Below, one piece after another: positions 30,455 through 38,529 of a DNA stretch of 47,210 nucleotides (positions are counted from its first letter, which is position 1; every line of letters begins with the position of its first letter). The translations under genes and the position numbers were made by a program. This DNA comes from Sphingomonas segetis. Its GTDB lineage: Bacteria > Pseudomonadota > Alphaproteobacteria > Sphingomonadales > Sphingomonadaceae. The stretch spans positions 1 through 47,210 of the forward strand of contig NZ_WJSQ01000003.1 of the NCBI RefSeq assembly GCF_009720245.1, in the 5' to 3' direction. Below the pieces are notes generated by a model that did not search any database, had not been told where the DNA came from, and worked only from the letters and a program-made list of their open reading frames with translations.

Positions 30455-31783
30455 TCAGCAGACTCTCCTGTAGGAGCGGAGACGGGTGCTCTGACGCCAC
30501 AAGCCGTAGCAACGGAGATACCCCGGCGGCATAAGAGCGGCGGCCGTGGAGCCGAGGACGGGGCGATGATCGACGATCAGCAGGTCAGGCCGCTTCGCCA
30601 GATCGGGTGCGACGATCCGGCGGGCATCAGGAAGAAGCGCGGGGTTCCTGATGACGGCATTGACCTGCCAGGTGGAGAACTGGTGCAAGCCCCATCGAAA
30701 GCCATGCTCCTCGACCATCGGCCATGCCGCCGATGGGTTGGAAGCGAGGACGATCACCGACGAACCGCGAGGGATGCCGGCGAAGTGGAACTCGGCTTCC
30801 GCGCGCCACGGGTTCACATAGAAGCCGAACGGCCAGCAGCAGAGGACCACCGTGCCGACGAGCAGCCCGTCCGCCCAGGGAGAGTCCCGAAGGCGCACGA
30901 GTTCGACGATGGCGGCCAAGGCAAGCAACCCGCGCGCCGGCAAGGAATGATAGGCAAAGCCCTTGTCCTGGATCAGCACGGCAGGGACGAACGCGAGCGA
31001 GGCGAGCACGAGCGCCCGCGTCTCGATTGATCCCTTTCGCCGTCCGCCCCACGCGCCGGCAGCGGCAAGGACGAAGGCGGCGGCGAGCATGATATAGTTC
31101 GGATGGGCCTGCCCGAATGCGCCGTAGAAGCGCATGACGATCGGTAGCGCGACCATGAAGTAGGCGGGTGCGAAGATTGGGATGGCGGCGGCATAGGCCA
31201 GCCCGCCAAGGGCCAGCGTCACGGTCTCAGCGCGGACGTGGCCGCCACGGTGGACGAGCAGCTCCAGCGCGAGCGGCACGAGCAGGAAGTGCGGCTTGAG
31301 GCAGATGCCGAGTGCGGCGAGCAGTCCAACCAGGACCGGGAAGCGCGGAGTTTCGCGGCGGGCGCGCGTGGCGACAGCGAAAACATACGGGATGGTGGCA
31401 AGAAGGGTGAAGTGCTCGCGCTGGCCGAAGTCATGGAGCGGGACCAGAAGTATAACGGCGGCGGCTGGCAGCCTGAACCGTGGCGGGGTCAGGAACAGAG
31501 AGACAGCCATCGTCGCAATGAAGAAGCCGATGACGGTCAGGCGCGGGTCTGCCCCAAGCGCGGCGAGCGGCTCGGCTATCCAGAACCACAGCGGCGGATT
31601 GACCTCGATGATATCGAGGTAAAGCTCGGCACCGCCAAGCATCTGTCGCCCTAGCCATATCTGCCAGATAGCATCGTGGGTGATGGGAAGCAGGAAGAGT
31701 GCCGGAGCGCCGAGTGCCAACACAACCCACGGCAGCCAGAACGCACGAACCGGCGGTGCGCTGACGATCGGTTCGTGCTTCAC
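30455..31783 (-). CDS. Polytopic GT-C-like glycosyltransferase, probable lysogenic conversion gene
   Basis: This 442-residue membrane protein has about ten hydrophobic helices. After the first helix comes PITHDAIWQIWLGRQMLGG and YLDIIEVNPPLWFWIAE, a loop with acidic residues as in GT-C enzymes that use lipid-linked sugars. A soluble C-terminal part (about 340-442) follows. It is on the strand opposite to the late genes, with its own upstream region, which fits a gene expressed in the lysogen. By analogy with P22 gtr genes it may alter surface glycans and block related phages. The start is a GTG at 31781-31783. Confidence 0.68.
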   Translation of the reverse strand: MKHEPIVSAPPVRAFWLPWVVLALGAPALFLLPITHDAIWQIWLGRQMLGGAELYLDIIEVNPPLWFWIAEPLAALGADPRLTVIGFFIATMAVSLFLTPPRFRLPAAAVILLVPLHDFGQREHFTLLATIPYVFAVATRARRETPRFPVLVGLLAALGICLKPHFLLVPLALELLVHRGGHVRAETVTLALGGLAYAAAIPIFAPAYFMVALPIVMRFYGAFGQAHPNYIMLAAAFVLAAAGAWGGRRKGSIETRALVLASLAFVPAVLIQDKGFAYHSLPARGLLALAAIVELVRLRDSPWADGLLVGTVVLCCWPFGFYVNPWRAEAEFHFAGIPRGSSVIVLASNPSAAWPMVEEHGFRWGLHQFSTWQVNAVIRNPALLPDARRIVAPDLAKRPDLLIVDHRPVLGSTAAALMPPGYLRCYGLWRQSTRLRSYRRVC

Positions 31784-31890
31784 TCTGCCCCCAACTCCAG
31801 AACGCCGAGCGAGCCTAACGACAATTTAATGCTGCTGCAAAGGCATAAGCGCGAACCTAAATCACTTCATCGCCGTGCTACCGTGCCGGA
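31784..31890. promoter_or_regulatory. Divergent intergenic region with a degenerate late-promoter-like site
   Basis: This 107-base region separates the leftward GT-C-like gene from the rightward 59-residue gene. It holds CTAAC (31815-31819) and GGCATAAGC (31842-31850). The latter matches the right box of late promoter 3, but the spacing from CTAAC is 27 rather than 25 and the CTTCC part is missing. It may be a decayed late promoter. Confidence 0.3.
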
Positions 31891-32070
31891 ATGAGCCATT
31901 TCGACCCGCAAACACCGGAAGAGACCGCTGCCCGTCTTGCAGACATTCGGACGAAGCTCGCCACGCGCACCAACCGCGACGGCACGCCCAAGGCGGGCTT
32001 CAAGGCCAATGTCGAAGCGGTCAAAGCGGAAATCGCACGGCTGGAAGCGCTACAGGGTGACGCCGCTTAG
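31891..32070 (+). CDS. Small helical virion-region protein (59 residues)
   Basis: The peptide begins MSHFDPQTPEETAARLADIR and continues through a basic loop (ATRTNRDGTPKAGFKANVEA) to a C-terminal helix. Such two-helix proteins occur in tail blocks of short-tailed phages of alphaproteobacteria. The end overlaps the next gene by 14 bases. Function unknown. Confidence 0.6.
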   Translation: MSHFDPQTPEETAARLADIRTKLATRTNRDGTPKAGFKANVEAVKAEIARLEALQGDAA

Positions 32071-32488
32071 GGTCACTGAGCCGATAGAGCTTGCATCGCT
32101 CCTAGCGGCAAATGTCCCGAAGGAATGGCGTGACAAGCCTTTCTCAGCGACACACTGGCTTAGCGATCCGCGCAACATCGCATTACGCATCGGTCCCGAC
32201 CTGAGCATGTTCGACCATCTCGGGCCGAATATCTACATGGGTCATAGCTGGTTTGCGACGCGAGGAAGAACGGCACTGGCGCACGGGCGGGCAATGCTTG
32301 ACGCGATGTTCCATGATTACGGGGCCGAGCTGATCCGAGGGGAAACACCGGAAACGAAACCCGCCGCGCTGATGTTCGCGAAGCTGTTGGGATTCACCGT
32401 CACCGGAGAGGCAATCCGACCCATCGGGAAAGTGACGCTGAGCGAGCTGCGTTTCACTAACCTTCCTGCCCTCAAGTCTGTGGCATAA
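32057..32488 (+). CDS. GNAT-like protein of the DUF2824 or T7 gp13 type
   Basis: The 143-residue protein has LRIGPDLSMFDHLGPNIYMG in the middle and ELIRGETPETKPAALMFAKL followed by LGFTVTGEAIRPIG, the final motif of a GNAT acetyltransferase fold. Related proteins occur before ejection genes in P22- and T7-like phages and may assist virion assembly. Catalytic residues are not evident. The third late promoter lies at the end of this gene. Confidence 0.65.
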   Translation: MTPLRVTEPIELASLLAANVPKEWRDKPFSATHWLSDPRNIALRIGPDLSMFDHLGPNIYMGHSWFATRGRTALAHGRAMLDAMFHDYGAELIRGETPETKPAALMFAKLLGFTVTGEAIRPIGKVTLSELRFTNLPALKSVA

Positions 32489-32490
32489 GC
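32454..32490 (+). promoter_or_regulatory. Candidate phage late promoter 3 (before the ejection genes)
   Basis: TCACTAACCTTCC (32454-32466), 15 bases, then GGCATAAGC (32482-32490). It overlaps the last 35 bases of the GNAT-like gene, so the identical left box is kept in spite of coding constraint. The next gene starts at 32553, leaving a leader of about 60 bases with a GCCTC/GAGGC hairpin near 32502-32515. Confidence 0.75.
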
Positions 32491-32552
32491 AGATATTCGC
32501 TCGCCTCGCCCGAGGCTTCTGAGCGCTCCACCGTTGGCATTCGGAGCGACCC

Positions 32553-33275
32553 TTGGGCGACATCTTCCACAAGATTTTCGGCGGTTCCAGCTCGAAGCAA
32601 AAGAGCGAAAGCGGCAACCTCGCTTATCCGCAGATCACACAGGATTTCGGCAGTTCGTCGGGACAGTTCGGCGACGTTACCGGAAGCCTCGGCAATATCC
32701 TCGGTCTCGGCACCGACGATCCGCTCCAGTCCTTTTACGACAAGGGCGGCGGCGACTTCCTTCTGAACCAGGGGCTCGACGGGCTCACCAACCGCTACGC
32801 TTCTCTAGGATTGTCGCGTTCCGGCGCGGCGATGAAGGGGATGGAGAAGTTTCGCGAGGGGCTCGCGTCCACTTACCTCAACGATTATCTCGGGCATCTG
32901 TCTGACCTCGCCAAGCTCGACCTCGGCGCGGGCGGCCTCATTTCCGACGCCGGCCAATACTCGAAGGGTTCGGGCAAGAGCGACAGCGAGACCGGCAACT
33001 TCGGCAAGTTCCTCGGCGCGCTGATGGCGTGCGACCGCCGCCTCAAGACGAACGTGGAACGGGTGGCGACGCTTCCCGATGGGCTCCCGATTTACGCCTT
33101 CGGTTATGTTGAAGGGCACGGACTTCCCGAAGGCCGTCACGCTGGCCCGATGGCGGATGAAGTCGCCGAATACCAGCCTTGGGCGCTCGGCCCCGAAATC
33201 GAGGGGTATCAGACGATCATCCCCGCGCTTCTCAACGTCGAGCCCGATCCAGCTCAAGTCGCGAGGTTCATGTAA
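32553..33275 (+). CDS. Ejection-block protein with C-terminal S74-like chaperone domain
   Basis: The 240-residue protein has a Gly/Ser-rich N-terminal half. The C-terminus from about 158 reads ACDRRLKTNVERVATLPDGL, PIYAFGYVEGHG and HAGPMADEVAEYQPWAL, the pattern of intramolecular chaperones (peptidase S74). In that family a Ser-Lys pair spaced by five residues cuts the domain off; here it would be Cys160 and Lys165. The TTG start has GGAG 6 bases upstream. By position it may replace P22 gp7. Confidence 0.72.
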   Translation: MGDIFHKIFGGSSSKQKSESGNLAYPQITQDFGSSSGQFGDVTGSLGNILGLGTDDPLQSFYDKGGGDFLLNQGLDGLTNRYASLGLSRSGAAMKGMEKFREGLASTYLNDYLGHLSDLAKLDLGAGGLISDAGQYSKGSGKSDSETGNFGKFLGALMACDRRLKTNVERVATLPDGLPIYAFGYVEGHGLPEGRHAGPMADEVAEYQPWALGPEIEGYQTIIPALLNVEPDPAQVARFM

Positions 33276-33499
33276 TGGGCGATATCTTCAGCAGCCTCGG
33301 AACCGCAATGCAGGCGGGCGGCGCACCGACGCCTTCTGACGGCAGCACGATGGGCAATGTCGGCTCTGCTCTCCAGCAGGCGATGAACCAGGCTCCCCCG
33401 CCTCCCCAGGCACAGCAGTTCGATCCCAATTACGGCATTCAGCAGCGCCCGCGAACCTTCGGCGAGTTCATTCAGGCCATGCTTCAGAGCATCCGCTAG
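33275..33499 (+). CDS. Small ejection-block protein (74 residues)
   Basis: The start is coupled by TAATG. It begins MGDIFSSLGTAMQAG, echoing MGDIFHKIFGG of the gene before it, then has a Pro/Gln-rich middle and ends RTFGEFIQAMLQSIR. The shared start may be a common internal-virion signal or a duplication trace. Function unknown. Confidence 0.6.
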   Translation: MGDIFSSLGTAMQAGGAPTPSDGSTMGNVGSALQQAMNQAPPPPQAQQFDPNYGIQQRPRTFGEFIQAMLQSIR

Positions 33500-34270
33500 A
33501 TGTTCTCGCTTTCGGACGCATTCTCTGCGTTTCAACCCGAAGCGCCGAACGTTCCCGATGGAAGCGGGATTGCGGACGCACTCGCGCGCAACGCACAGCT
33601 CGGGCAAATTCGCAGCGTCATCGGCGAGGCGATGCAGCAGGCCGCGCCTGTCCAGATAGCGCAGCAGCAATCTCCACAGCGGCGCGGCGGGCTCGGCAAC
33701 ATTCTCGGCCGCATTGGCGATGCGCTGCTTGTCGCGAACGGCGGCGAGCCGGCTTACGCCAACAAGCTCAAGGCTCGCGAGATGGGCGGGGCCGTCGCCA
33801 ACTATCTCGGCAACACCGACGCGATCCTCGCATCCATTTTCCAGCAAGACCCGCAAGCCGGTCTCGCGCTCTACAAGATGAAGCACCCGGAAGCCGCGCA
33901 GGCTCCCGACATCATCCGTGAGATGACGGCGGCTGGCATTGATCCCGCTTCCGACGAGGGCAAGGCGATCATTCGCGGGCATCTCACCAAGGACGGGGCC
34001 GCAGAGCCCAACTTCGTTCGTGAATTGCAGGCGCTCGGTATCGATCCACACTCTCCGCAGGCATTGGAGCTTTACTACGGCCGCAATTCCCCGGCGGGCT
34101 ATCTGCTGAAACCGCCTTCGGTCGGCGCAACCCCGGCTCAGTCGGTTCCCGTGGTCAACACCGAGGAAGAGTATAACGCGCTTCCCGCCGGCACGCGCTA
34201 CCGGGATTCGCAGGGCAACATCGGCATCAAGGGAGGTGCGACGGCTTCAACCCCGTCGCATGGCTTTTGA
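33500..34270 (+). CDS. Ejection protein, gp20-like by position (256 residues)
   Basis: The protein starts directly after the previous stop. It is rich in Ala, Gln and Gly with helices (IGEAMQQAAPVQIAQQQSPQ) and has a NTEEEYNALPAGTRYRDSQG motif near the C-terminus that recurs in phage virion proteins. By place in the block it corresponds to one of the P22 injected proteins. No enzymatic motif is visible. Confidence 0.65.
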   Translation: MFSLSDAFSAFQPEAPNVPDGSGIADALARNAQLGQIRSVIGEAMQQAAPVQIAQQQSPQRRGGLGNILGRIGDALLVANGGEPAYANKLKAREMGGAVANYLGNTDAILASIFQQDPQAGLALYKMKHPEAAQAPDIIREMTAAGIDPASDEGKAIIRGHLTKDGAAEPNFVRELQALGIDPHSPQALELYYGRNSPAGYLLKPPSVGATPAQSVPVVNTEEEYNALPAGTRYRDSQGNIGIKGGATASTPSHGF

Positions 34271-34607
34271 TAGTCTGATGGACGCTGTGATCCAGCAGGA
34301 AAGCCACGGCAACGGAACCGCCGTGAGCCCGAAAGGCGCATTGGGCTCGACGCAGCTCATGCCGGGAACCGCGAAGGAAATGGCGACCAAGCTGGGCTTG
34401 CCGTTTCGGCCCGACATGCTGCGCTCGAACGATCCCGGCGCTCTGAAATACCAGCGGGCGTTGGCCTCAGCCTATCTCCGCGAAGGGCTGGAAAGGACCG
34501 GCAACATCACTGACGCGCTGCATTACTACCACGGCGGGCCTGACCGCTCGCAGTGGGGGCCGCTGACCCGCGCCTACGCCAACGAAGTCCTTGCGAGGCT
34601 CCAGTAA
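34260..34607 (+). CDS. Virion-associated lytic transglycosylase (SLT domain)
   Basis: The 115 residues are a bare SLT domain: AVIQQESHGNGTAVSPKGAL with the catalytic Glu, then GSTQLMPGTAKEMATKLG and ALHYYHGGPDRSQWGP. It should open peptidoglycan locally during DNA entry. The ATG at 34260 overlaps the previous gene by 11 bases; the alternative at 34278 would remove six residues. In some podophages this domain is fused to a large internal protein; here it is separate. Confidence 0.88.
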   Translation: MAFDSLMDAVIQQESHGNGTAVSPKGALGSTQLMPGTAKEMATKLGLPFRPDMLRSNDPGALKYQRALASAYLREGLERTGNITDALHYYHGGPDRSQWGPLTRAYANEVLARLQ

Positions 34608-37084
34608 TGGCCGGCCCGTTCACCGTCCCCGACAGCGACCGGATCGACCTCACTCCCCCTACGGGAATGACAATCGAGCCGTTGCCCGAAAAGCCCAGGC
34701 AGCCGACGCCGCAAACCCCGGCACAGGCGGCCAAGGACGAGCTTGAAGTCGAGAAGCTGCGGCGTGACCTCGCAAAGACACCCGAAACCGATCCGGCGCT
34801 GGCGCAGTCGATCAAGGGCCTCGGCCTCGACGAATGGCTTACCAACGTCACTCGCGCCCGCAAGCAGATCGACACGGGCTTTGCGACGGGCGTTCTCGGC
34901 TCGCTCGCCGGTCATTTCCCCGGCACGCCGCGCAAGGACTTCCTCGGCGCGCTTGAGGGCATCAAGGGCGCGTCCATTCTCGAAAAGCTCCAGGCGCTGC
35001 GCGAGCAAAGCAAGACCGGCGCATCTGGAATGGGGTCGCTGACCGAGCAGGAAGGCGAGCGGCTCGCCAACTCCATCGCGTCTCTCAGCCCCGACATGAG
35101 CGCCGACGAACTCAAGACGAGCCTCGATATTGTCGAGCGCCACGCGAAGGCGCTGAAGGCGATTGGCGAGGGCAAGAACCCGACCGATCCGGAAGTGCAA
35201 AAGGAATACGGGATTGCCCCGCTTCCCGATGCAAAACCGGCCATCGATCCGAACCCGATCGCACGCGGTGGCGACGGCGAGCAGGGACCGACGCTCACCC
35301 CGTCTGCCGGTCAAACCCGCGCTGTCATCGATCCCAAACAGCAGGAGCTTGGCAACAAGATTGCCTCCCTGATGAGCAAGGGAGCGGATCGCAACACGAT
35401 CCTTGGCTTTGCGGTTCGCGCGTCTCCCAAGCTCCGCACCGATCCGAAGTTCCGCGCTTGGGTCGATCAGGCTTTGGCGTATCGGCAAAAGCACCCCGGC
35501 GCGAAGTTCGGTGTCGATCCGACATTCTACACGACAGACGTTCCGCTTTCCGCTGGCGAGCAGGTTGCGAACGACATCGCCCAGAGCGCTCCCGGCGCGG
35601 CGATCATGGAAGCCGGCAACGCGGCGACCGCTGGATTGGTCGGGCCGCTTACCGGCAAGACGGACGAGATCAACCGCGCACTTGGCGTTGCGGAACAGCA
35701 GCACCCCAACGCCTCTCTTGCGGGAACGCTTGCCGGCGGCGCGACCGCTGCCCTTGGCCTCGAAAGCGTCCTTGGCAAGCTCGGCATGGCACCGGGGCTT
35801 CTGAGAGGCGCTCTTGCCGACAGCGCTTACGGTGGAGCCGCCGGTGGCGCGACGGGCGACCAAAGCACGGCAGCGAATATCCTCAACGGAGCACTCGTCG
35901 GGGCTGGCGGAAGTCTCGCCGGCCAAGCCTTGCTGAAGGTTCCCGGCGCACTCGCCAGGGGGGTGACTTCGCCGACGATCAACGCGGTCGCAAAGGAAGA
36001 AGTGCCGCTCACCATCGGGCAGGCGCTTAGTCAGTCGGGAACGGCGGGCAAGGCCCTGAAGAGCGCCGAGGACCGTCTGAGCGGAATCCCCATCGTCGGC
36101 GATGCGATCAACGCTCGCCGAATCGAGGGATTGCAGAAGATGAACAGCCGCGCGTTCGACCGCGCGCTTGAGCCGATCAAGGGCAATGCCGGCGGCAAGT
36201 TCGGCGAAGAGGCTGTCGCGGACGCACAGGCGCAAGTCGGGCAGGCGTTCCAGAAAGCGTTGGGCGGCAAGGTCGCGTCGGTCGATCATCCGTTCATCGC
36301 GGAAGCGACGCAGGCGCAGCGGGCGATCCAGAAGCTCCCACCGAGCGTCGCACCTGACGTTCAGAACCTCGTGGACTCCGCGATCAACGATTATGTCGAT
36401 CCCGCCACGCTCAGCGTTCGCGGCGAGGACGTTCAGCCGCTTCTTCAAGAGCTGGAGGGCATCAAGTCCTCCTACTATTCACAGAAGCACCCGGCTCAGA
36501 AGCGCATCGGCGATGCCGTCGATAAGATGATCGATGCGGTCGAGGGCATTTTCCAGCGCCAGCACCCCGGAACCATCGCCGATTATGACGCGGCCAAAAA
36601 GGCGTTCAAGCGCGTCTCGACGCTGGAGAATGCGGTCCTTGCCGCCAAGAACACGTCACAGGACGGCAACGCGCTGTTCACGTCCGCGCAGCTCGGCACC
36701 GCCGACAAGGCGAACACGATCAAATATGGCGGGCGGCACGCGGCTGCGGCCGGCAAGAGCGAGTTCCACGATTTCCAGCGCAACATGCAGGAAGTCTTGC
36801 CGAGCAAGGTTCCCGACAGCGGCACGGCGGGGCGGCTTGTGCTCCCGGCGCTCGCCATCGGAGCCGGAACCGGAGCGGGCGCGGGAAGCGGATATACCGG
36901 CACTGGCCTGACGCTCGGCGGGCTGATCGCGCTTGCCTATACCAAGGCGGGCCAACGGGCGCTTGTCGGAAGCATCACGGGGCGCGGGCCGGCAGCTCAG
37001 GCGGTCGGCAAGGCGCTCGGCAAGGCTGGCAGGGTTACGGGCGCGGTAGGCGCTCAGGCGGCTTTGGCGAAGCCCCATGACTAG
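34607..37084 (+). CDS. Large ejection protein (825 residues), gp16-like by position
   Basis: The start is coupled by TAATG. The first 250 residues are charged and Pro-rich, then there are Gly/Ala-rich hydrophobic segments (AGTLAGGATAALGLESVLG; GALVGAGGSLAGQALLKVPG) and another near the C-terminus (LVLPALAIGAGTGAGAGSGY; GLTLGGLIALAYTKAG). Such segments may insert into the membrane during DNA ejection. The middle is helical. No enzyme motif is seen. Confidence 0.78.
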   Translation: MAGPFTVPDSDRIDLTPPTGMTIEPLPEKPRQPTPQTPAQAAKDELEVEKLRRDLAKTPETDPALAQSIKGLGLDEWLTNVTRARKQIDTGFATGVLGSLAGHFPGTPRKDFLGALEGIKGASILEKLQALREQSKTGASGMGSLTEQEGERLANSIASLSPDMSADELKTSLDIVERHAKALKAIGEGKNPTDPEVQKEYGIAPLPDAKPAIDPNPIARGGDGEQGPTLTPSAGQTRAVIDPKQQELGNKIASLMSKGADRNTILGFAVRASPKLRTDPKFRAWVDQALAYRQKHPGAKFGVDPTFYTTDVPLSAGEQVANDIAQSAPGAAIMEAGNAATAGLVGPLTGKTDEINRALGVAEQQHPNASLAGTLAGGATAALGLESVLGKLGMAPGLLRGALADSAYGGAAGGATGDQSTAANILNGALVGAGGSLAGQALLKVPGALARGVTSPTINAVAKEEVPLTIGQALSQSGTAGKALKSAEDRLSGIPIVGDAINARRIEGLQKMNSRAFDRALEPIKGNAGGKFGEEAVADAQAQVGQAFQKALGGKVASVDHPFIAEATQAQRAIQKLPPSVAPDVQNLVDSAINDYVDPATLSVRGEDVQPLLQELEGIKSSYYSQKHPAQKRIGDAVDKMIDAVEGIFQRQHPGTIADYDAAKKAFKRVSTLENAVLAAKNTSQDGNALFTSAQLGTADKANTIKYGGRHAAAAGKSEFHDFQRNMQEVLPSKVPDSGTAGRLVLPALAIGAGTGAGAGSGYTGTGLTLGGLIALAYTKAGQRALVGSITGRGPAAQAVGKALGKAGRVTGAVGAQAALAKPHD

Positions 37085-37226
37085 ATTTCCCGAACCACTT
37101 GTAGAGCGGTCCATTGGGGTTAGCGGGGATCAGGTCTTTGCCGGTGACGAGCTTGTAACCGCCCTGGATAGCCGCTGCCAAAGCGGTGCTCAGGAATATC
37201 TCAAGGGAAGTCATCGCGCCCTTCAT
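37035..37226 (-). CDS. Small reverse-strand membrane-associated protein (63 residues)
   Basis: The frame is antisense to the 3' end of the ejection gene by 50 bases. The ATG at 37224-37226 has GGAG 4 bases upstream. The peptide has a hydrophobic N-terminal helix (SLEIFLSTALAAAIQGG) and a second part YKLVTGKDLIPANPNGPLYK that looks like a real protein. The region contains no sense-strand gene. It is an unexpected reverse gene within the late block and remains uncertain. Confidence 0.45.
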   Translation of the reverse strand: MKGAMTSLEIFLSTALAAAIQGGYKLVTGKDLIPANPNGPLYKWFGKSSHGASPKPPERLPRP

Positions 37227-37277
37227 ACCACTCCGATCCGCGAAGTGGAACCATAACCATGAGCGGGGGGAAGTTGC

Positions 37278-37448
37278 GTGCATGACCATCGCATCCTTGA
37301 TACGGGGGCGGCGGCTTTTGCCGTAATCGCCGGGATCAGTTTCTGGCAGGGCATCGCCTTGGCGGTGACAATCCTTGCCGGCCTGATCTCGATTACGCTC
37401 GGCGCAATCCGCATCCACGACCGCCTCAGATACGGGCCTTCGCGATGA
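37278..37448 (+). CDS. Small membrane protein, holin candidate (56 residues)
   Basis: The GTG has a strong GGGGGGAAG 4 bases upstream. Residues 11-46 contain two closely spaced hydrophobic stretches (AAAFAVIAGISFWQGIALAV then TILAGLISITLGAI), followed by a basic C-terminus (RIHDRLRYGPSR). This layout suits a small holin and the gene opens the lysis block. It is coupled to the next gene (ATGA). Confidence 0.55.
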   Translation: MHDHRILDTGAAAFAVIAGISFWQGIALAVTILAGLISITLGAIRIHDRLRYGPSR

Positions 37449-37615
37449 GCCGCGAAGAGGCAATCCGCGATGCCGTGCTCCGGTTTCAGGAGCGTTACTC
37501 ACCGCAGTTCCCGCTCGCAGTCGAAGCGCTCCGCAATGCCGAGCGCGTGTGGAACGAGGCGATTGCCGAGCCGATCCCCGAAAAGATTGCAAGCGTGCTG
37601 CGGAGGCTCGCGTGA
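37445..37615 (+). CDS. Small soluble protein of the lysis block (56 residues)
   Basis: ATGA overlap fixes the start. The peptide is helical and charged (MSREEAIRDAVLRFQERYSP; EALRNAERVWNEAIAEPIPE). No family is recognised. It lies between a holin candidate and the endolysin. Confidence 0.55.
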   Translation: MSREEAIRDAVLRFQERYSPQFPLAVEALRNAERVWNEAIAEPIPEKIASVLRRLA

Positions 37616-38227
37616 ATGGGGTGGATCGGCGCGCTTCTGGCTCCACGCGCCTACACGCCAAGGCCGGGGGGCGCTGTGAGCGCCGTTGACGACATGCTCG
37701 ACGCACTCCTGAAGCGCGAGGGGGGCTATGTTAATTCTCCCTACGACAAGGGCGGCCCCACCAATTTCGGCATTACGCAGCAGACCGCGAAAGCCTTTGG
37801 CTACACCGGGGATATGCGCCTGCTCACCCGCGACAAGGCGCTGGAAATCTATCGCCAGCAATACTGGATCGATCCCAAGTTCTACGATGTGAGCCTTCGC
37901 TACCAGAGGCTCGCCGAAAAGCTGTTCGACTGCGGCGTCAACATGGGGCCGAAGGTCGCAACGCGGTTCCTGCAAAGGGCATTGAACGGCCTTAACCGTG
38001 GGGCCTCGGGCTATCCCGACATGATCGAGGACGGCCAGATCGGGCATCTCACGCTGTCGGCTTTGGACGCATACAAGCAGCAGCGCGGGGACGCCGGGGA
38101 GCAGGTTCTTCTCAAGCTCGTCAACGGCCAGCAGGCGGTGCGCTACCTGGAGATTTGCGAGCGCGACCATAACCAAGAGCAGTTTCTTTATGGCTGGGCG
38201 GCAAACCGGCTGGAGCTGGTGCATTGA
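37616..38227 (+). CDS. GH108 endolysin
   Basis: The 203-residue enzyme has the GH108 signature LLKREGGYVNSPYDKGGPTN with catalytic Glu35, then FGITQQTAKAFGY and KLFDCGVNMGPKVATRFLQR, and a C-terminal helical part like the PG_binding_3 domain. It should cleave peptidoglycan at lysis. No signal peptide is evident, so it depends on a holin. The ATG at 37616 has GGAGG 9 bases upstream; a GTG at 37676-37678 is an alternative that would remove a 20-residue extension. Confidence 0.9.
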   Translation: MGWIGALLAPRAYTPRPGGAVSAVDDMLDALLKREGGYVNSPYDKGGPTNFGITQQTAKAFGYTGDMRLLTRDKALEIYRQQYWIDPKFYDVSLRYQRLAEKLFDCGVNMGPKVATRFLQRALNGLNRGASGYPDMIEDGQIGHLTLSALDAYKQQRGDAGEQVLLKLVNGQQAVRYLEICERDHNQEQFLYGWAANRLELVH

Positions 38228-38529
38228 TCCCGCCCTCCACCTTCGCGGAGAGCGAGCGCCGCTATTTCGGGCGGTGGATGATCGGGGCCGGGGTTTGTTA
38301 CGGCATCGCCGCAATCGCCGCCGGCTCCCTGATCGTGTGGGGCAACTGGCCTCCTGAACTCGCCAAGCTGCGTCTCATCGCTTTGTGGAGCGCGATGGGC
38401 GGGGCCGTGCTCGGCTCAATAGCGGTCACGATTGCGATGGCTGTCGGCGGGCCGGTGGGGCGGTTCTCAGTTCGAGCGGGAAAAGACGGAGCCGAGCTTT
38501 CGGCAGAAGGGGACGGCAATGCTGCGTAG
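38224..38529 (+). CDS. Two-helix membrane protein, holin-like (101 residues)
   Basis: The TTG start makes a TTGA overlap with the endolysin stop. Two membrane helices are visible (MIGAGVCYGIAAIAAGSLIV and LIALWSAMGGAVLGSIAVTI), the second followed by a soluble tail. It is the second holin candidate in the block and could be a holin, or an antiholin for the smaller gene at 37278. Confidence 0.65.
   Translation: MIPPSTFAESERRYFGRWMIGAGVCYGIAAIAAGSLIVWGNWPPELAKLRLIALWSAMGGAVLGSIAVTIAMAVGGPVGRFSVRAGKDGAELSAEGDGNAA

Noticed and set aside
34574-36448. 624-codon reverse open frame antisense to the large ejection gene
   Set aside because: It is a mirror frame of a high-GC gene: Arg-rich, without domain features, and the sense frame is coupled to its neighbours.
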